Assembly (NCBI GenBank): GCA_963827085.1
Contig: CAWGZY010000003.1
Location: forward strand, 992,001 to 1,056,000
From: JAGVPT01 sp963827085
GTDB taxonomy: Bacteria; Bacteroidota; Ignavibacteria; UBA10030; UBA8401
DNA length: 64,000 nucleotides
Direction of reading: 5' to 3'
The translations under genes and the position numbers were made by a program. Each line of letters begins with the position of its first letter. Positions within the stretch are counted from its first letter, which is position 1. The notes beneath the pieces were generated by a model. It had not been told where the DNA came from, ran no database searches, and saw only the letters and a list, made by a program, of their open reading frames with translations. Positions 43,585 through 51,724 of the stretch are shown piece by piece.

Positions 43585-44886
43585 TTACGCCTTATACACC
43601 GGCCCGTTCTTTCGCACGACGATGTTTCGAGTATCGACGACCGGCACTGTAAACCGGTCGAAGTTGATTTTCTTGTATTCGTCGTGGGCAGTGGCGACCA
43701 AAATAAGGTCGAACGCGTTTGAAATCTCGACGGATTTTCTTCCGGCAAATTTCGGGAATTCGCGCGTGGGCCTGATCGTCGGGATATACGGATCATTGTA
43801 ACTGACCGAAGCCCCCCGTTCTTCGAGTTTCTCTATTAAGTGGTACGAGGGGGATTCACGGTCGTCGTCGACGTTCGCTTTGTATGCCAGTCCGAGCATA
43901 AGAATTTTTGCCCCCTTCAACGGTTTCCCCGCATCGTTCAATGCTTCCATCACCCGGTTCACAACAAAATCCGGCATTGCGGTATTAATCTCCCCAGCCA
44001 GCTCAATAAATCGTGTGTTGACGCCATACTCCCGTGCCTTCCATGTCAGGTAGAACGGGTCGATTGGGATGCAGTGTCCGCCCAAGCCCGGTCCGGGGTA
44101 AAACGGCATGTAACCGAATGGTTTGGTCCTCGCCGCTTCAATCACATCCCAGACGTCGATGCCCATTTTCATAAACGTCACTTTCAATTCGTTCACCAGA
44201 GCGATATTGATGGCACGAAAAATATTCTCCATGAGCTTCGCTGCCTCGGCGACTTTGACACTCGAGACCGGGACGGTTCGGACGACGATCTGTTTGTAGA
44301 CGGCGTCGACGACGGCAAGGCCGTCGGGAGATGTCGAGCCAACGACTTTCGGAATTGTTTCGGTGGTGTAATCGGGGTTGTTGGGGTCTTCCCGTTCCGG
44401 AGAAAATGCAACGTAAAAATCTCTGTCGACCTTCAGGCCGCTTTTTTCAAGAATCGGCACCATGACTTCTTCCGTCGTGCCGGGATACGTCGTCGATTCC
44501 AATACGACCATCTGGCCTTTCCGGATATGCGGCGCAATCGCCTCGCACGTCGCCACAATGAACGACATATCCGGTTCCCTGTTCTTGTTAAGCGGCGTCG
44601 GCACTGCAATGAGAATGGCATCGCATTCTTTCAGCCTGGAAAAATCGCTCGTTACGCTGAAGCGCCCGGAGGCGACGGCGCGCCGGATTCTTTCCGACGA
44701 AATATGCTTGATGTACGATTTTCCTTTTGCAAGGGAATCAACTTTCGAACGGTCGATGTCGAAACCGATCGACCGGAATCCCTTCTCCACAAAGCAATGC
44801 AGCAGTGGAAGGCCGACGTATCCTAATCCTATAACGCCGACCACGAATGATTTGTTTTCAAGTTTTGCGAGCAGTTCGTTTTTCAT
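43585..44886 (-). CDS. UDP-N-acetylglucosamine 6-dehydrogenase-type nucleotide sugar dehydrogenase
   Basis: 433 aa. Oxidises the C6 of a UDP-HexNAc to the uronate with NAD (WbpA-like). Rossmann motif GVIGLGYVGLPLLHCFVEKG (about 17-36), VPTPLNKNREPDMSFI, ESTTYPGTTEEVMVPILE, catalytic cysteine in GPGLGGHCIPIDPFYLTWKA (about 265-284), and LGLAYKANVDDDRESPSYHL. GHCIPIDP and the DDxRESP segment separate it from UDP-glucose dehydrogenases. Last gene of the surface-polysaccharide set. Confidence 0.9.
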   Translation of the reverse strand: MKNELLAKLENKSFVVGVIGLGYVGLPLLHCFVEKGFRSIGFDIDRSKVDSLAKGKSYIKHISSERIRRAVASGRFSVTSDFSRLKECDAILIAVPTPLNKNREPDMSFIVATCEAIAPHIRKGQMVVLESTTYPGTTEEVMVPILEKSGLKVDRDFYVAFSPEREDPNNPDYTTETIPKVVGSTSPDGLAVVDAVYKQIVVRTVPVSSVKVAEAAKLMENIFRAINIALVNELKVTFMKMGIDVWDVIEAARTKPFGYMPFYPGPGLGGHCIPIDPFYLTWKAREYGVNTRFIELAGEINTAMPDFVVNRVMEALNDAGKPLKGAKILMLGLAYKANVDDDRESPSYHLIEKLEERGASVSYNDPYIPTIRPTREFPKFAGRKSVEISNAFDLILVATAHDEYKKINFDRFTVPVVDTRNIVVRKNGPVYKA

Positions 44887-44924
44887 TGAGTTCGTTGGTG
44901 GATTTGAGTTTGTAGTTCGGAGCC

Positions 44925-45021
44925 TTTAGTCCGTAGTCCTGAGTCCGTGGTCTTAAGTTCGTGGTCCTCAGTCCTGCATCTTATTCCAAAAATTCCTAAT
45001 TTATAATTATTAATTCTTAAT
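44925..45021. repeat. Heptamer-periodic arrays AGTCCTG and AATTCTT
   Basis: 44922-44978 consists of units such as AGTCCGT, AGTCCTG, AGTTCGT and GGTCTTA at a 7-nt step; 44992-45021 continues with AATTCCT, AATTATT and AATTCTT. It overlaps the 3' end of fcl. Confidence 0.6.
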
Positions 45022-45936
45022 TCTCTTTTCATACCACTCTATCGTTTTCTCGATGCCTTCCGCCAACGGAACCGTCGCCTTCCAGCCCAGCGCATTGATT
45101 TTGCTGACATCGAGCAATTTTCTCGGCGTCCCGTCCGGTTTCGAGGAATCGAAAACAATGCTCCCTCGATAACCTACTTTTTCGCCGATCAAGTGTGCCA
45201 GCTCGAGAATTGATACATCCGTGCCCGTTCCTATGTTAATAATTTCGCCATCGTCATAGTGCTGCATCAGAAAAACACATGCGCTTGCCAAGTCATCGAC
45301 ATAGAGGAATTCCCTTTTCGCTTTTCCTGTTCCCCACAACGTTACCGGCGATGAATGTAAATTCCGCGCTTCAATAAATTTGCGAATCAAGGCCGGCAGA
45401 ACGTGAGAATTCTGCAGGTCAAAACTGTCGTCCGGTCCGTACAGGTTTGTCGGCATGACGGAAATAAAATTCGTCCCGTACTGTTTATTGTACGCCTGGC
45501 ACATTTTGATGCCGGCAATTTTTGCAACCGCATACGCATCGTTCGTCGGTTCCAGCTTCCCGTCAAGAAAGTAGTCTTCCTTGATCGGCTGCGGAGCAAA
45601 CTTAGGATAGATGCATGAACTTCCCAAAAAACAGAGCTTCTTCACTTTGTGCAGGTATGACGAGTGAATGACGTTATTCTGAATCTGCAGGTTGTCGAAA
45701 ATAAACTCCGCGGGATATGTACTGTTGGCGTGAATTCCCCCAACTTTTGCTGCTGCCAAGAATACATATTCCGGTTTCTCTCTTTCAAAAAAATTCCCCA
45801 CAGCCCCTTGATTTTCAAGTTCTAATTCTTCATGAGTACGCGCAACAATAGTCGTATAGCCTGCAGATTGCAGCGCACGCGTAATTGCCGACCCGACAAG
45901 TCCGCGGTGGCCGGCGACGTATATTTTAGAGGAGGA
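45010..45936 (-). CDS. fcl: GDP-L-fucose synthase, start codon not identifiable
   Basis: About 308 aa. Epimerase/reductase making GDP-L-fucose from GDP-4-keto-6-deoxymannose. The conserved N-terminus SSKIYVAGHRGLVGSAITRA is present and in frame up to about 45927. The frame stays open to a TAA near 46011 but has no ATG, GTG or TTG in that stretch, which is made of 7-mer repeats; an internal ATG at 45801 would remove the NAD motif. Other marks: AAAKVGGIHANSTYPAEFI, CFLGSSCIYPKFAPQP, NDAYAVAKIAGIKMCQAYN (catalytic YxxxK), GREFLYV-like KREFLYVDDLA. Start given is nominal (ACG at 45934-45936). Confidence 0.82.
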   Translation of the reverse strand, partial: SSSKIYVAGHRGLVGSAITRALQSAGYTTIVARTHEELELENQGAVGNFFEREKPEYVFLAAAKVGGIHANSTYPAEFIFDNLQIQNNVIHSSYLHKVKKLCFLGSSCIYPKFAPQPIKEDYFLDGKLEPTNDAYAVAKIAGIKMCQAYNKQYGTNFISVMPTNLYGPDDSFDLQNSHVLPALIRKFIEARNLHSSPVTLWGTGKAKREFLYVDDLASACVFLMQHYDDGEIINIGTGTDVSILELAHLIGEKVGYRGSIVFDSSKPDGTPRKLLDVSKINALGWKATVPLAEGIEKTIEWYEKRIKN

Positions 45937-45937
45937 G

Positions 45938-46045
45938 TCCGTGGCTTTTAGTCCTGAGTCATGAGTTTTAAGTTTTAAGCCTTTCGTTTTAAGTCTTGAG
46001 TTTTCAAATTCTTAATTCATAATTCATAATTCTTAATTCTTAATT
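45938..46045. repeat. Heptamer-periodic arrays upstream of fcl
   Basis: 45949-46007 is a run of AGTCCTG, AGTCATG, AGTTTTA, AGTCTTG-type units at a 7-nt step, followed at 46008-46045 by AATTCTT and AATTCAT units. The first array runs into the 5' coding region of fcl. Confidence 0.65.
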
Positions 46046-46052
46046 TTGACGA

Positions 46053-47096
46053 TTAATACCCCCTCTTTGAAATTTTTTCATAATCCGCCTTCACCATTAT
46101 TTTCACCAGCTCCTCGAACTTTATTTTGGGCACCCAGCCGAGCTTTTCCTTGGCCTTAGCGGAGTCGCCGATCAACAATTCCACTTCGGTCGGTCGGTAA
46201 TGCCTGGGGTCGACATCGACGATGTTCTTCCCTGTTTTCTTGTCAACGCCTTTTTCGTCCTCGCCTTCACCTTCCCATGCAAGCTCCATCCCCAATTCTT
46301 TAAACGAAAGGTCGGTAAATTCCCTGACGGTATGTGTTTCGCCGGTTGCAAGCACAAAATCTTCCGGCTGATCCAGTTGAAGCATTCTCCACATGCCGTC
46401 GACATATTCCGGAGCATAGCCCCAATCCCGCTTTGCATTCAGGTTTCCCAGAGAAAGCTTCGTTTCTAATCCCAGCTTAATTTTCGCCGCGGCTCTCGTA
46501 ATTTTTTTTGTGACAAACGTTTCACCCCTTCGCGGGGATTCATGATTGAAAAGAATTCCGTTGCAAGCGAAAATATTGTACGCTTCCCGATAGTTTATGA
46601 TGATCCAATAACCGTACAGCTTTGCAACCCCATACGGACTGCGAGGATAAAACGGCGTTTTTTCGTTTTGCGGGATCTGCTGGGCCTTGCCGAATAACTC
46701 ACTCGTCGATGCCTGGTAGAATTTCGGCTTCAGCCCGACCTCGCGAATCGCATCCAGGAATCGGACTGTTCCAATAGCATCGACTTCAGCGGTATACTCT
46801 GGGAGCTCGAATGAGACTTTAACATGACTTTGCGCGGCGAGGTTGTAAATTTCGCCGGGCTGGATCCTTTCCAGAATCCGGTTCAAATTGCTCGTGTCGG
46901 TCAGATCGCCATAATGGAGAAAGAGCCTCTTTCCCAGGATAGCCGGATCGTTATAGAGATGGTCGATTCTCCCGGTGTTGAACGAGCTGCTCCGGCGGAT
47001 AATTCCATGTACTTCGTATCCCTTTTGGAGAAGCAACTCAGCAAGGTAAGAGCCATCCTGGCCGGTGATGCCTGTAATAAGTGCCTTTTTGGTCAT
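46053..47096 (-). CDS. gmd: GDP-mannose 4,6-dehydratase
   Basis: 347 aa. Converts GDP-D-mannose to GDP-4-keto-6-deoxy-D-mannose. Marks: KKALITGITGQDGSYLAELL (2-21), GIIRRSSSFNTGRIDHLY, LHYGDLTDTSNLNRILERIQ, EIYNLAAQSHVKVSFELPEY, STSELFGKAQQIPQNEKTPF, YPRSPYGVAKLYGYWIIINY, LFNHESPRRGETFVTKKITR. The product can go to GDP-L-fucose (fcl) or GDP-D-rhamnose (rmd), and both partner genes flank it. Confidence 0.97.
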   Translation of the reverse strand: MTKKALITGITGQDGSYLAELLLQKGYEVHGIIRRSSSFNTGRIDHLYNDPAILGKRLFLHYGDLTDTSNLNRILERIQPGEIYNLAAQSHVKVSFELPEYTAEVDAIGTVRFLDAIREVGLKPKFYQASTSELFGKAQQIPQNEKTPFYPRSPYGVAKLYGYWIIINYREAYNIFACNGILFNHESPRRGETFVTKKITRAAAKIKLGLETKLSLGNLNAKRDWGYAPEYVDGMWRMLQLDQPEDFVLATGETHTVREFTDLSFKELGMELAWEGEGEDEKGVDKKTGKNIVDVDPRHYRPTEVELLIGDSAKAKEKLGWVPKIKFEELVKIMVKADYEKISKRGY

Positions 47097-47126
47097 AGTA
47101 GGTTCGTTGTGGTTTCGGTTCAGAGA

Positions 47127-47172
47127 TCTAAGTTTTAAGTCCTAAGTTCTAAGTCTAGAGTCCTGAGTCAAT
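47127..47172. repeat. Heptamer-periodic array AGTCCTA/AGTTCTA
   Basis: Units AGTTTTA, AGTCCTA, AGTTCTA, AGTCTAG and AGTCCTG at a 7-nt step in the spacer upstream of gmd. Confidence 0.6.
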
Positions 47173-47198
47173 TTATCTGACGTCTTACATCGTATTTT

Positions 47199-48152
47199 TT
47201 ACTTTTCCATCCATGTTGTGAGAAGGTCCCTTAACGTCTGCTGTATTGGAATTTCCGGCGTCCAATTCGTAGTTTTCTGCAATAACTCATTGCTCCCTGC
47301 GAGGAGCTGGATGTCATAGCCGCGCAATCTTTTGTCTTCGACATGCAAGTCGAATTTTGCCCCGGAAATTGTCTCATACATCCGGATAATTTCTTCGATA
47401 GAAAATACATTTCCAGAGCAGACATTAAAAATGAATTCTTTATCGTTGGAGACCGCTCCCAGCAGCCAATATGCCCGGGCGACATCGCGAACATCCGTAA
47501 AATCTCTCCGCGGCTTGATATTTCCAATTTGTATCACCGGCGGTATGTTATTCTTTTGAGCGAGCGAGATTTGCCGTGCGAGAGACGAACAAACAAACGA
47601 AGGTTTCTGCCGCGGGCCGGTATGGTTGAATGGCCGAGCGATGGCGATGTTCAGCCCTTCGTACGTTTTGTACGTTTGCGCGATGTAATCGATGCTCGTC
47701 TTGCTTGCCGCGTACGGGTTAACTGGGTGCGGGATCGAACGTTCCGTATGCACTGCAGGAAGCCCCGCGGTTTCACCATAGACCTCGCCTGAGGTAACAA
47801 CAACAATCCGCGGCGCAATGTCGACTGCCTTCACCGCTTCAAAAATATTGATCGGAGCTATGACATTGACTTTAAATGTTTCGGCGGTATGTTCAAACGA
47901 ACTCGGGACAAATGCTTGTCCGGCGAGATGAAAAATAATGTCCGGCTTGACTTCCCTCAAAACTCTGAAGATCGATTGAAAGTCGACGATGTCGCATTCA
48001 TACAGACGGATGCTTTTTTCATGGGACCGAATGTTTTCATTCTTCTCGGCATCCCGCACTATTCCAAAAACTTCCGCGAGATTATTATTGAGAACATAAT
48101 CGGCAAGATGGCTGCCGGCAAAACCGCCGACTCCGGTAATTAATACTTTCAT
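47199..48152 (-). CDS. rmd: GDP-6-deoxy-D-mannose (GDP-D-rhamnose) reductase-type epimerase
   Basis: 317 aa from ATG 48150-48152 (MKVLITGVGGFAGSHLADYV); a longer frame to 48257 adds 35 residues with no support. Extended SDR fold: DIIFHLAGQAFVPSSFEHTA, VVVTSGEVYGETAGLPAVHT, PYAASKTSIDYIAQTY. The segments ARPFNHTGPRQKPSFVCSSL, ARQISLAQ and PRRDFTDVRDVARAYWLLGA match Rmd of Pseudomonas. It would reduce the Gmd product to GDP-D-rhamnose. UDP-glucose 4-epimerase-like alternatives are less likely. Confidence 0.8.
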   Translation of the reverse strand: MKVLITGVGGFAGSHLADYVLNNNLAEVFGIVRDAEKNENIRSHEKSIRLYECDIVDFQSIFRVLREVKPDIIFHLAGQAFVPSSFEHTAETFKVNVIAPINIFEAVKAVDIAPRIVVVTSGEVYGETAGLPAVHTERSIPHPVNPYAASKTSIDYIAQTYKTYEGLNIAIARPFNHTGPRQKPSFVCSSLARQISLAQKNNIPPVIQIGNIKPRRDFTDVRDVARAYWLLGAVSNDKEFIFNVCSGNVFSIEEIIRMYETISGAKFDLHVEDKRLRGYDIQLLAGSNELLQKTTNWTPEIPIQQTLRDLLTTWMEK

Positions 48153-48341
48153 TATAACAGTAATAAGTGTTTTTGGAATCAGTAAAACTGCACGCACTGC
48201 GAATCCCCCTACGCCCGGCGGCGTGCATAATATACATAATCCGCCGTGCCTTTTCAACGACGGGAAATGAGAATCATCGGCTCAGGGTGAATAAAAGAAG
48301 AAAAAAGAGGAAAAAATCAGCATTAGCTTTGTGCTGCGATA

Positions 48342-49307
48342 CTATTCCTGCTCCAACTTCAATCTGCGTTTGAAATACTCGATTGTTCGCTTCAGCCCTT
48401 CATCACGGGGAACCCGCGGTTCCCATCCAAGCATGAACTTTGCCTTGGCAATATTCGGCTGTCGAATCCTTGGGTCGTCCTGGGGGAGTTCTCGAAACAC
48501 AATCTTGCTTTGGCTCCGAGTCAATTGAACAATCTCATTCGCGAGTTGAAGCATTGTCAACTCGGCGGGATTTCCGATGTTCATCGGAAGGGCATATTCA
48601 GACATCATCAGCTTGAAGATGCCGTCGATCAAATCAGAAACATAACAGACACTGCGCGTTTGACTGCCGTCGCCGAACACCGTAACATCTTCGCCGCGCA
48701 GCGCTTGTGAAATGAATGCAGGAATTGCGCGGCCGTCATCAATCCTCATCCGCTCGCCGTACGTATTAAAAATTCTTACGATTCGTGTTTCAACGTTGTG
48801 ATAGCGTTGGTACGCCATTGTCATCGCTTCAGCAAACCGTTTTGCTTCATCGTAGACTCCGCGCGGGCCGACCGGATTGACATTTCCCCAGTACTCTTCC
48901 ACTTGCGGATGAATTTCAGGGTCGCCGTATACCTCCGATGTGGATGCGAGAAAGAACCGTGCGTTCTTCGCTTTCGCCAGGCCTAATGCCTTGTGTGTTC
49001 CCAGCGAACCGACTTTGAGCGTCTGGATCGGAAACTTTAGATAATCGATCGGACTTGCCGGCGATGCAAAATGAAATACGTAATCGACGTTGCCGTCAAG
49101 AAAGATGTATTCCGTCACATCATGCTGAAAGAACCTGAAGCGGGCATTGCCGAATAAATGTGCAATGTTCGCAGTGTCTCCAGTGATGAGATTGTCGATG
49201 CAGATCACCGAGTGGCCTTCTGCAAGAAGCCTGTCGCAGAGATGGGAACCGAGAAAGCCGGCGCCGCCTGTTACTACGGAGGTCTTTTGGGTTTGTGAGA
49301 TAGTCAT
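48342..49307 (-). CDS. uxs: UDP-glucuronate decarboxylase (UDP-xylose synthase)
   Basis: 321 aa. Decarboxylates UDP-glucuronate to UDP-xylose with bound NAD. Marks: TSVVTGGAGFLGSHLCDRLL (9-28), CIDNLITGDTANIAHLF, VFHFASPASPIDYLKFPIQT, STSEVYGDPEIHPQVEEYWG, NPVGPRGVYDEAKRFAEAMT (YxxxK), RIFNTYGERMRIDDGRAIPA. It follows ugd on the same strand, so glucuronate made by Ugd feeds it. Confidence 0.94.
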   Translation of the reverse strand: MTISQTQKTSVVTGGAGFLGSHLCDRLLAEGHSVICIDNLITGDTANIAHLFGNARFRFFQHDVTEYIFLDGNVDYVFHFASPASPIDYLKFPIQTLKVGSLGTHKALGLAKAKNARFFLASTSEVYGDPEIHPQVEEYWGNVNPVGPRGVYDEAKRFAEAMTMAYQRYHNVETRIVRIFNTYGERMRIDDGRAIPAFISQALRGEDVTVFGDGSQTRSVCYVSDLIDGIFKLMMSEYALPMNIGNPAELTMLQLANEIVQLTRSQSKIVFRELPQDDPRIRQPNIAKAKFMLGWEPRVPRDEGLKRTIEYFKRRLKLEQE

Positions 49308-49327
49308 TCTGGCGCAAATTGGATAAA

Positions 49328-49839
49328 TGGAATATTGGAATTATGGAATAGGTAAAGCAACGCTATTCTGAAAAACTTTCTTATCTGCATCAATCTCTTC
49401 CTGCCAGGTACCTGTTTTTCGCTTCATCTGTAAAGATTTGACCAATGGAAGTAATTTATTTTCCACACTGTAATGAAGCGTGTCAAATTCCTCAAAGAGA
49501 TCGTCCTTCAACTCATAAAACTCACGGAATCCTATAATACGCGTCATCAACTCCCCGGAGGATCCGAGAGCAATAGCTAAAAACTGCAAATACTCATTGA
49601 TCGTTCTCCGGCAATATCCTTCAGCGATATTTGCAGAAATTGACTGCGCCGCATCGACAATCTGACCGCGTAATCTAATGTCTATTTGAGTTTGAATACT
49701 CAGCACTTTTTTGACAACCCCCAACAATCCGATCGCTTCATTCCATACTTCCAGCTCCATGTATCCACGATTCAGATTTCGTCTTTTTGTGTACTCCATG
49801 CAATCCCCCATTCCATAATTCCAACATTCCAATACTCCA
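49328..49839 (-). mobile_element. Candidate mobile cassette 2: inverted octamer arrays around a four-helix-bundle gene
   Basis: Left array 49328-49352 (TGGAATATTGGAATTATGG) and right array 49809-49839, whose complement reads TGGAGTATTGGAATGTTGG, enclose only the four-helix-bundle gene. Step is 8 nt. The gene's stop codon is inside the left array. Same plan and same GGGGGA...CATGGA start region as the cassette at 18066. It interrupts the ugd-uxs gene pair. Confidence 0.5.
49341..49799 (-). CDS. Four-helix-bundle protein (S23 / 23S rRNA IVS family)
   Basis: 152 aa from ATG 49797-49799, preceded by GGGGGA at 8-nt spacing; the frame also opens upstream to 49832 but that part is repeat array. Marks: YMELEVWNEAIGLLGVVKKV, LRGQIVDAAQSISANIAEGY, CRRTINEYLQFLAIALGSSG, ELMTRIIGFREFYELKDDL. 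NIAEGY is the family signature. Intact, unlike its relative at 18098. The last residues (VALPIP) are encoded by the flanking array. Role unknown; family proteins are often carried on insertions in rRNA genes. Confidence 0.82.
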   Translation of the reverse strand: MEYTKRRNLNRGYMELEVWNEAIGLLGVVKKVLSIQTQIDIRLRGQIVDAAQSISANIAEGYCRRTINEYLQFLAIALGSSGELMTRIIGFREFYELKDDLFEEFDTLHYSVENKLLPLVKSLQMKRKTGTWQEEIDADKKVFQNSVALPIP

Positions 49840-49841
49840 CC

Positions 49842-51149
49842 TTACTCTCCATTCCTCCCGATCCCGAAATAGACAAACCCTTTTTCTTTCATCAACTTCG
49901 GGTCATAGATATTCCTTCCGTCGAATATTACCGGGCGCTTCATGAGGGATTTCATCCTGTCGAAATCGGGGCGGCGGAACTCGTTCCACTCGGTAATCAC
50001 CGCAAGCGCGTCCGCGCCTTTCAGCGCATCGTAGTTATTGTCGAAGAACTCTACTTTCGAGTCGAATAGGGGTTTCACTTTCGGGTTTGCGATGGGATCG
50101 TGAGCACGGATCTTTGCGCCTGCTTCCAGCAAATGGTTAATAATGACCAGCGCCGGCGCATCCCGAATGTCGTCGGTTTGAGGCTTGAACGAAAGCCCCC
50201 ACACGGTGATAATTTTTTGGTGCAATTGATTGTTAAAATGCTTCATCATTTTCTTGACGATGAGGCGTTTTTGTCTATCGTTTACCTCGTCGACGGCCCG
50301 GAGAATTTTGAATTCATACTCGTGTTCTTGAGCAGTTTTGATTAACGCCTTGACGTCTTTCGGAAAACATGAACCGCCGTAGCCTACGCCGGCAAACAGG
50401 AACTGCTGGCCGATACGGGGATCGGACCCCATTCCCTTTCTTACCCAATCGATATCCGCCCCTGTCTTTTCGCAAAGATTGGCAAGTTCGTTCATAAAAG
50501 AAATCTTTGTCGCGAGGAATGAATTCGCAGCGTATTTCGTCATCTCCGCACTCCGCTCGTCCATCACCATAATAGGATTGCCGGTGCGCATGAACGGCGC
50601 GTAGATGTCCATCATCGCCGCCACCGCCCGTTTGCTTCTCGAACCAATGACGATGCGGTTCGGTCTCAAGGAATCATCCAGCGCGGAGCCCTCTTTCAGG
50701 AATTCGGGGCTGGACACAACGTCGATCTCCGTCTTCCCCTTCTTCCTCATGATTTGACGGATCCGGTCGACCGTGCCGACGGGAACGGTGCTTTTGCTGA
50801 CAAGAATCTTATATCCGCTCGCAAACGATGCAATCTGGTCGGCGACAGACAAAACGCGCGTGAGATCGGCAGAGCCGTCATCCGATTGCGGCGTGGGGAG
50901 ACAGAGAAAAATTATCTCCCCATGATCAACTGCCGCCTTGAGGGAAGTTGTGAACTCGAGACGCTTCTCCTGAGTATTGTGGCGTACGATCTCTTCAAGT
51001 CCCGGCTCGTAAATCGGAATCGTTCCTTTTTTCAGGTTCGTAATCTTCTTTTCATCGATATCCATGCAAACAACCGAGTTTCCGGTGTCGGCAAAGCAGG
51101 CGCCCTGAACTAACCCGACGTATCCAGTTCCGATGATTGATATTTCCAT
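49842..51149 (-). CDS. ugd: UDP-glucose 6-dehydrogenase
   Basis: 435 aa. UDP-glucose to UDP-glucuronate with two NAD. Marks: ISIIGTGYVGLVQGACFADT (3-22), LCLPTPQSDDGSADLTRVLS, STVPVGTVDRIRQIMRKKG, SSPEFLKEGSALDDSLRPNR, catalytic cysteine in FAGVGYGGSCFPKDVKALIK (about 253-272), WGLSFKPQTDDIRDAPALVI. Feeds Uxs and uronate-containing glycans. Confidence 0.96.
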   Translation of the reverse strand: MEISIIGTGYVGLVQGACFADTGNSVVCMDIDEKKITNLKKGTIPIYEPGLEEIVRHNTQEKRLEFTTSLKAAVDHGEIIFLCLPTPQSDDGSADLTRVLSVADQIASFASGYKILVSKSTVPVGTVDRIRQIMRKKGKTEIDVVSSPEFLKEGSALDDSLRPNRIVIGSRSKRAVAAMMDIYAPFMRTGNPIMVMDERSAEMTKYAANSFLATKISFMNELANLCEKTGADIDWVRKGMGSDPRIGQQFLFAGVGYGGSCFPKDVKALIKTAQEHEYEFKILRAVDEVNDRQKRLIVKKMMKHFNNQLHQKIITVWGLSFKPQTDDIRDAPALVIINHLLEAGAKIRAHDPIANPKVKPLFDSKVEFFDNNYDALKGADALAVITEWNEFRRPDFDRMKSLMKRPVIFDGRNIYDPKLMKEKGFVYFGIGRNGE

Positions 51150-51249
51150 GTTTTTAGTCCGTGGTATGTTGGTGCGTTGAGAGCAGCATTTAGTCTATTA
51201 GCAGATATTTTCCTTTCCTATTGCATTGAGCTTACTCCTGAAGAGTTAT

Positions 51250-51405
51250 CATTCCTTTGATTGGTCAGGAGAATTATCGGCATTCAACCGTTCGTAAAGC
51301 TTAATGAACAGTTCATATTCTTGTTTCGTCGCAGTATGATAGGCATTTACATCGCTATCATTAAAGGTAGCGAAAATAAACAGAAAAGGTAAGCGCCGGG
51401 GATTT
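51250..51405 (-). pseudogene. C-terminal remnant of an unidentified gene next to the MITE
   Basis: An open frame of about 51 codons with coding-like composition (LPFLFIFATFNDSDVNAYHT, ATKQEYELFIKLYERLNAD) ends in TGA at 51250-51252. It has no start and is cut by the MITE-like element beginning at 51408. No continuation is evident on the far side of the element. Family not recognised. Confidence 0.35.
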
Positions 51406-51407
51406 TA

Positions 51408-51587
51408 AGTAGTGTCCTAATTCAGGAAAGGTGTGAAGCTTGTTCACGCAAAGACGCTAAGACGCAAAGAGAATGGACATGTTTTCTTTGCGGATTAGCG
51501 TCTGGCGAAGCCATCCCTTGGATTTGCGCAATATTTTCAGCTCTCCGTAAAAAGCCCCTAGGACTTTGTTCTAATTAACACACTACC
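51408..51587. mobile_element. MITE-like element, copy 2, with 8-bp target duplication
   Basis: 180 bp. Left end AGTAGTGTCCTAATT, right end (complement) GGTAGTGTGTTAATT. Flanks GGATTTTA (51400-51407) and GGAATTTA (51588-51595) match at 7 of 8 positions, as expected for an 8-bp target duplication. The interior matches copy 1 (2934-3137) over most of its length, including the GCGTCTGGCGAAGCCAT box at 51498. Confidence 0.65.
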
Positions 51588-51724
51588 GGAATTTACAGGC
51601 ATTCGTTGCAGGATTCCAAGATTACATTATTTCTTTTTCCCCGCCCATTTCATTGTTCCATAATTCCGTATGCCGATATCTGATTTCTGACCGCTGTTCC
51701 TTGTTGATTGTTGATTGTTCATTG
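51588..51724. other. Spacer downstream of the sugar transferase gene
   Basis: No gene. It contains a TTGTTGA/TTGTTCA array at a 7-nt step (about 51700-51724), which runs into the 3' end of the next gene. Confidence 0.45.

Noticed and set aside
44922..46045. Heptamer arrays as a CRISPR array
   Set aside because: No alternating repeat and spacer of 25-40 bp; the unit is 7 nt and degenerate, and no cas gene is present.
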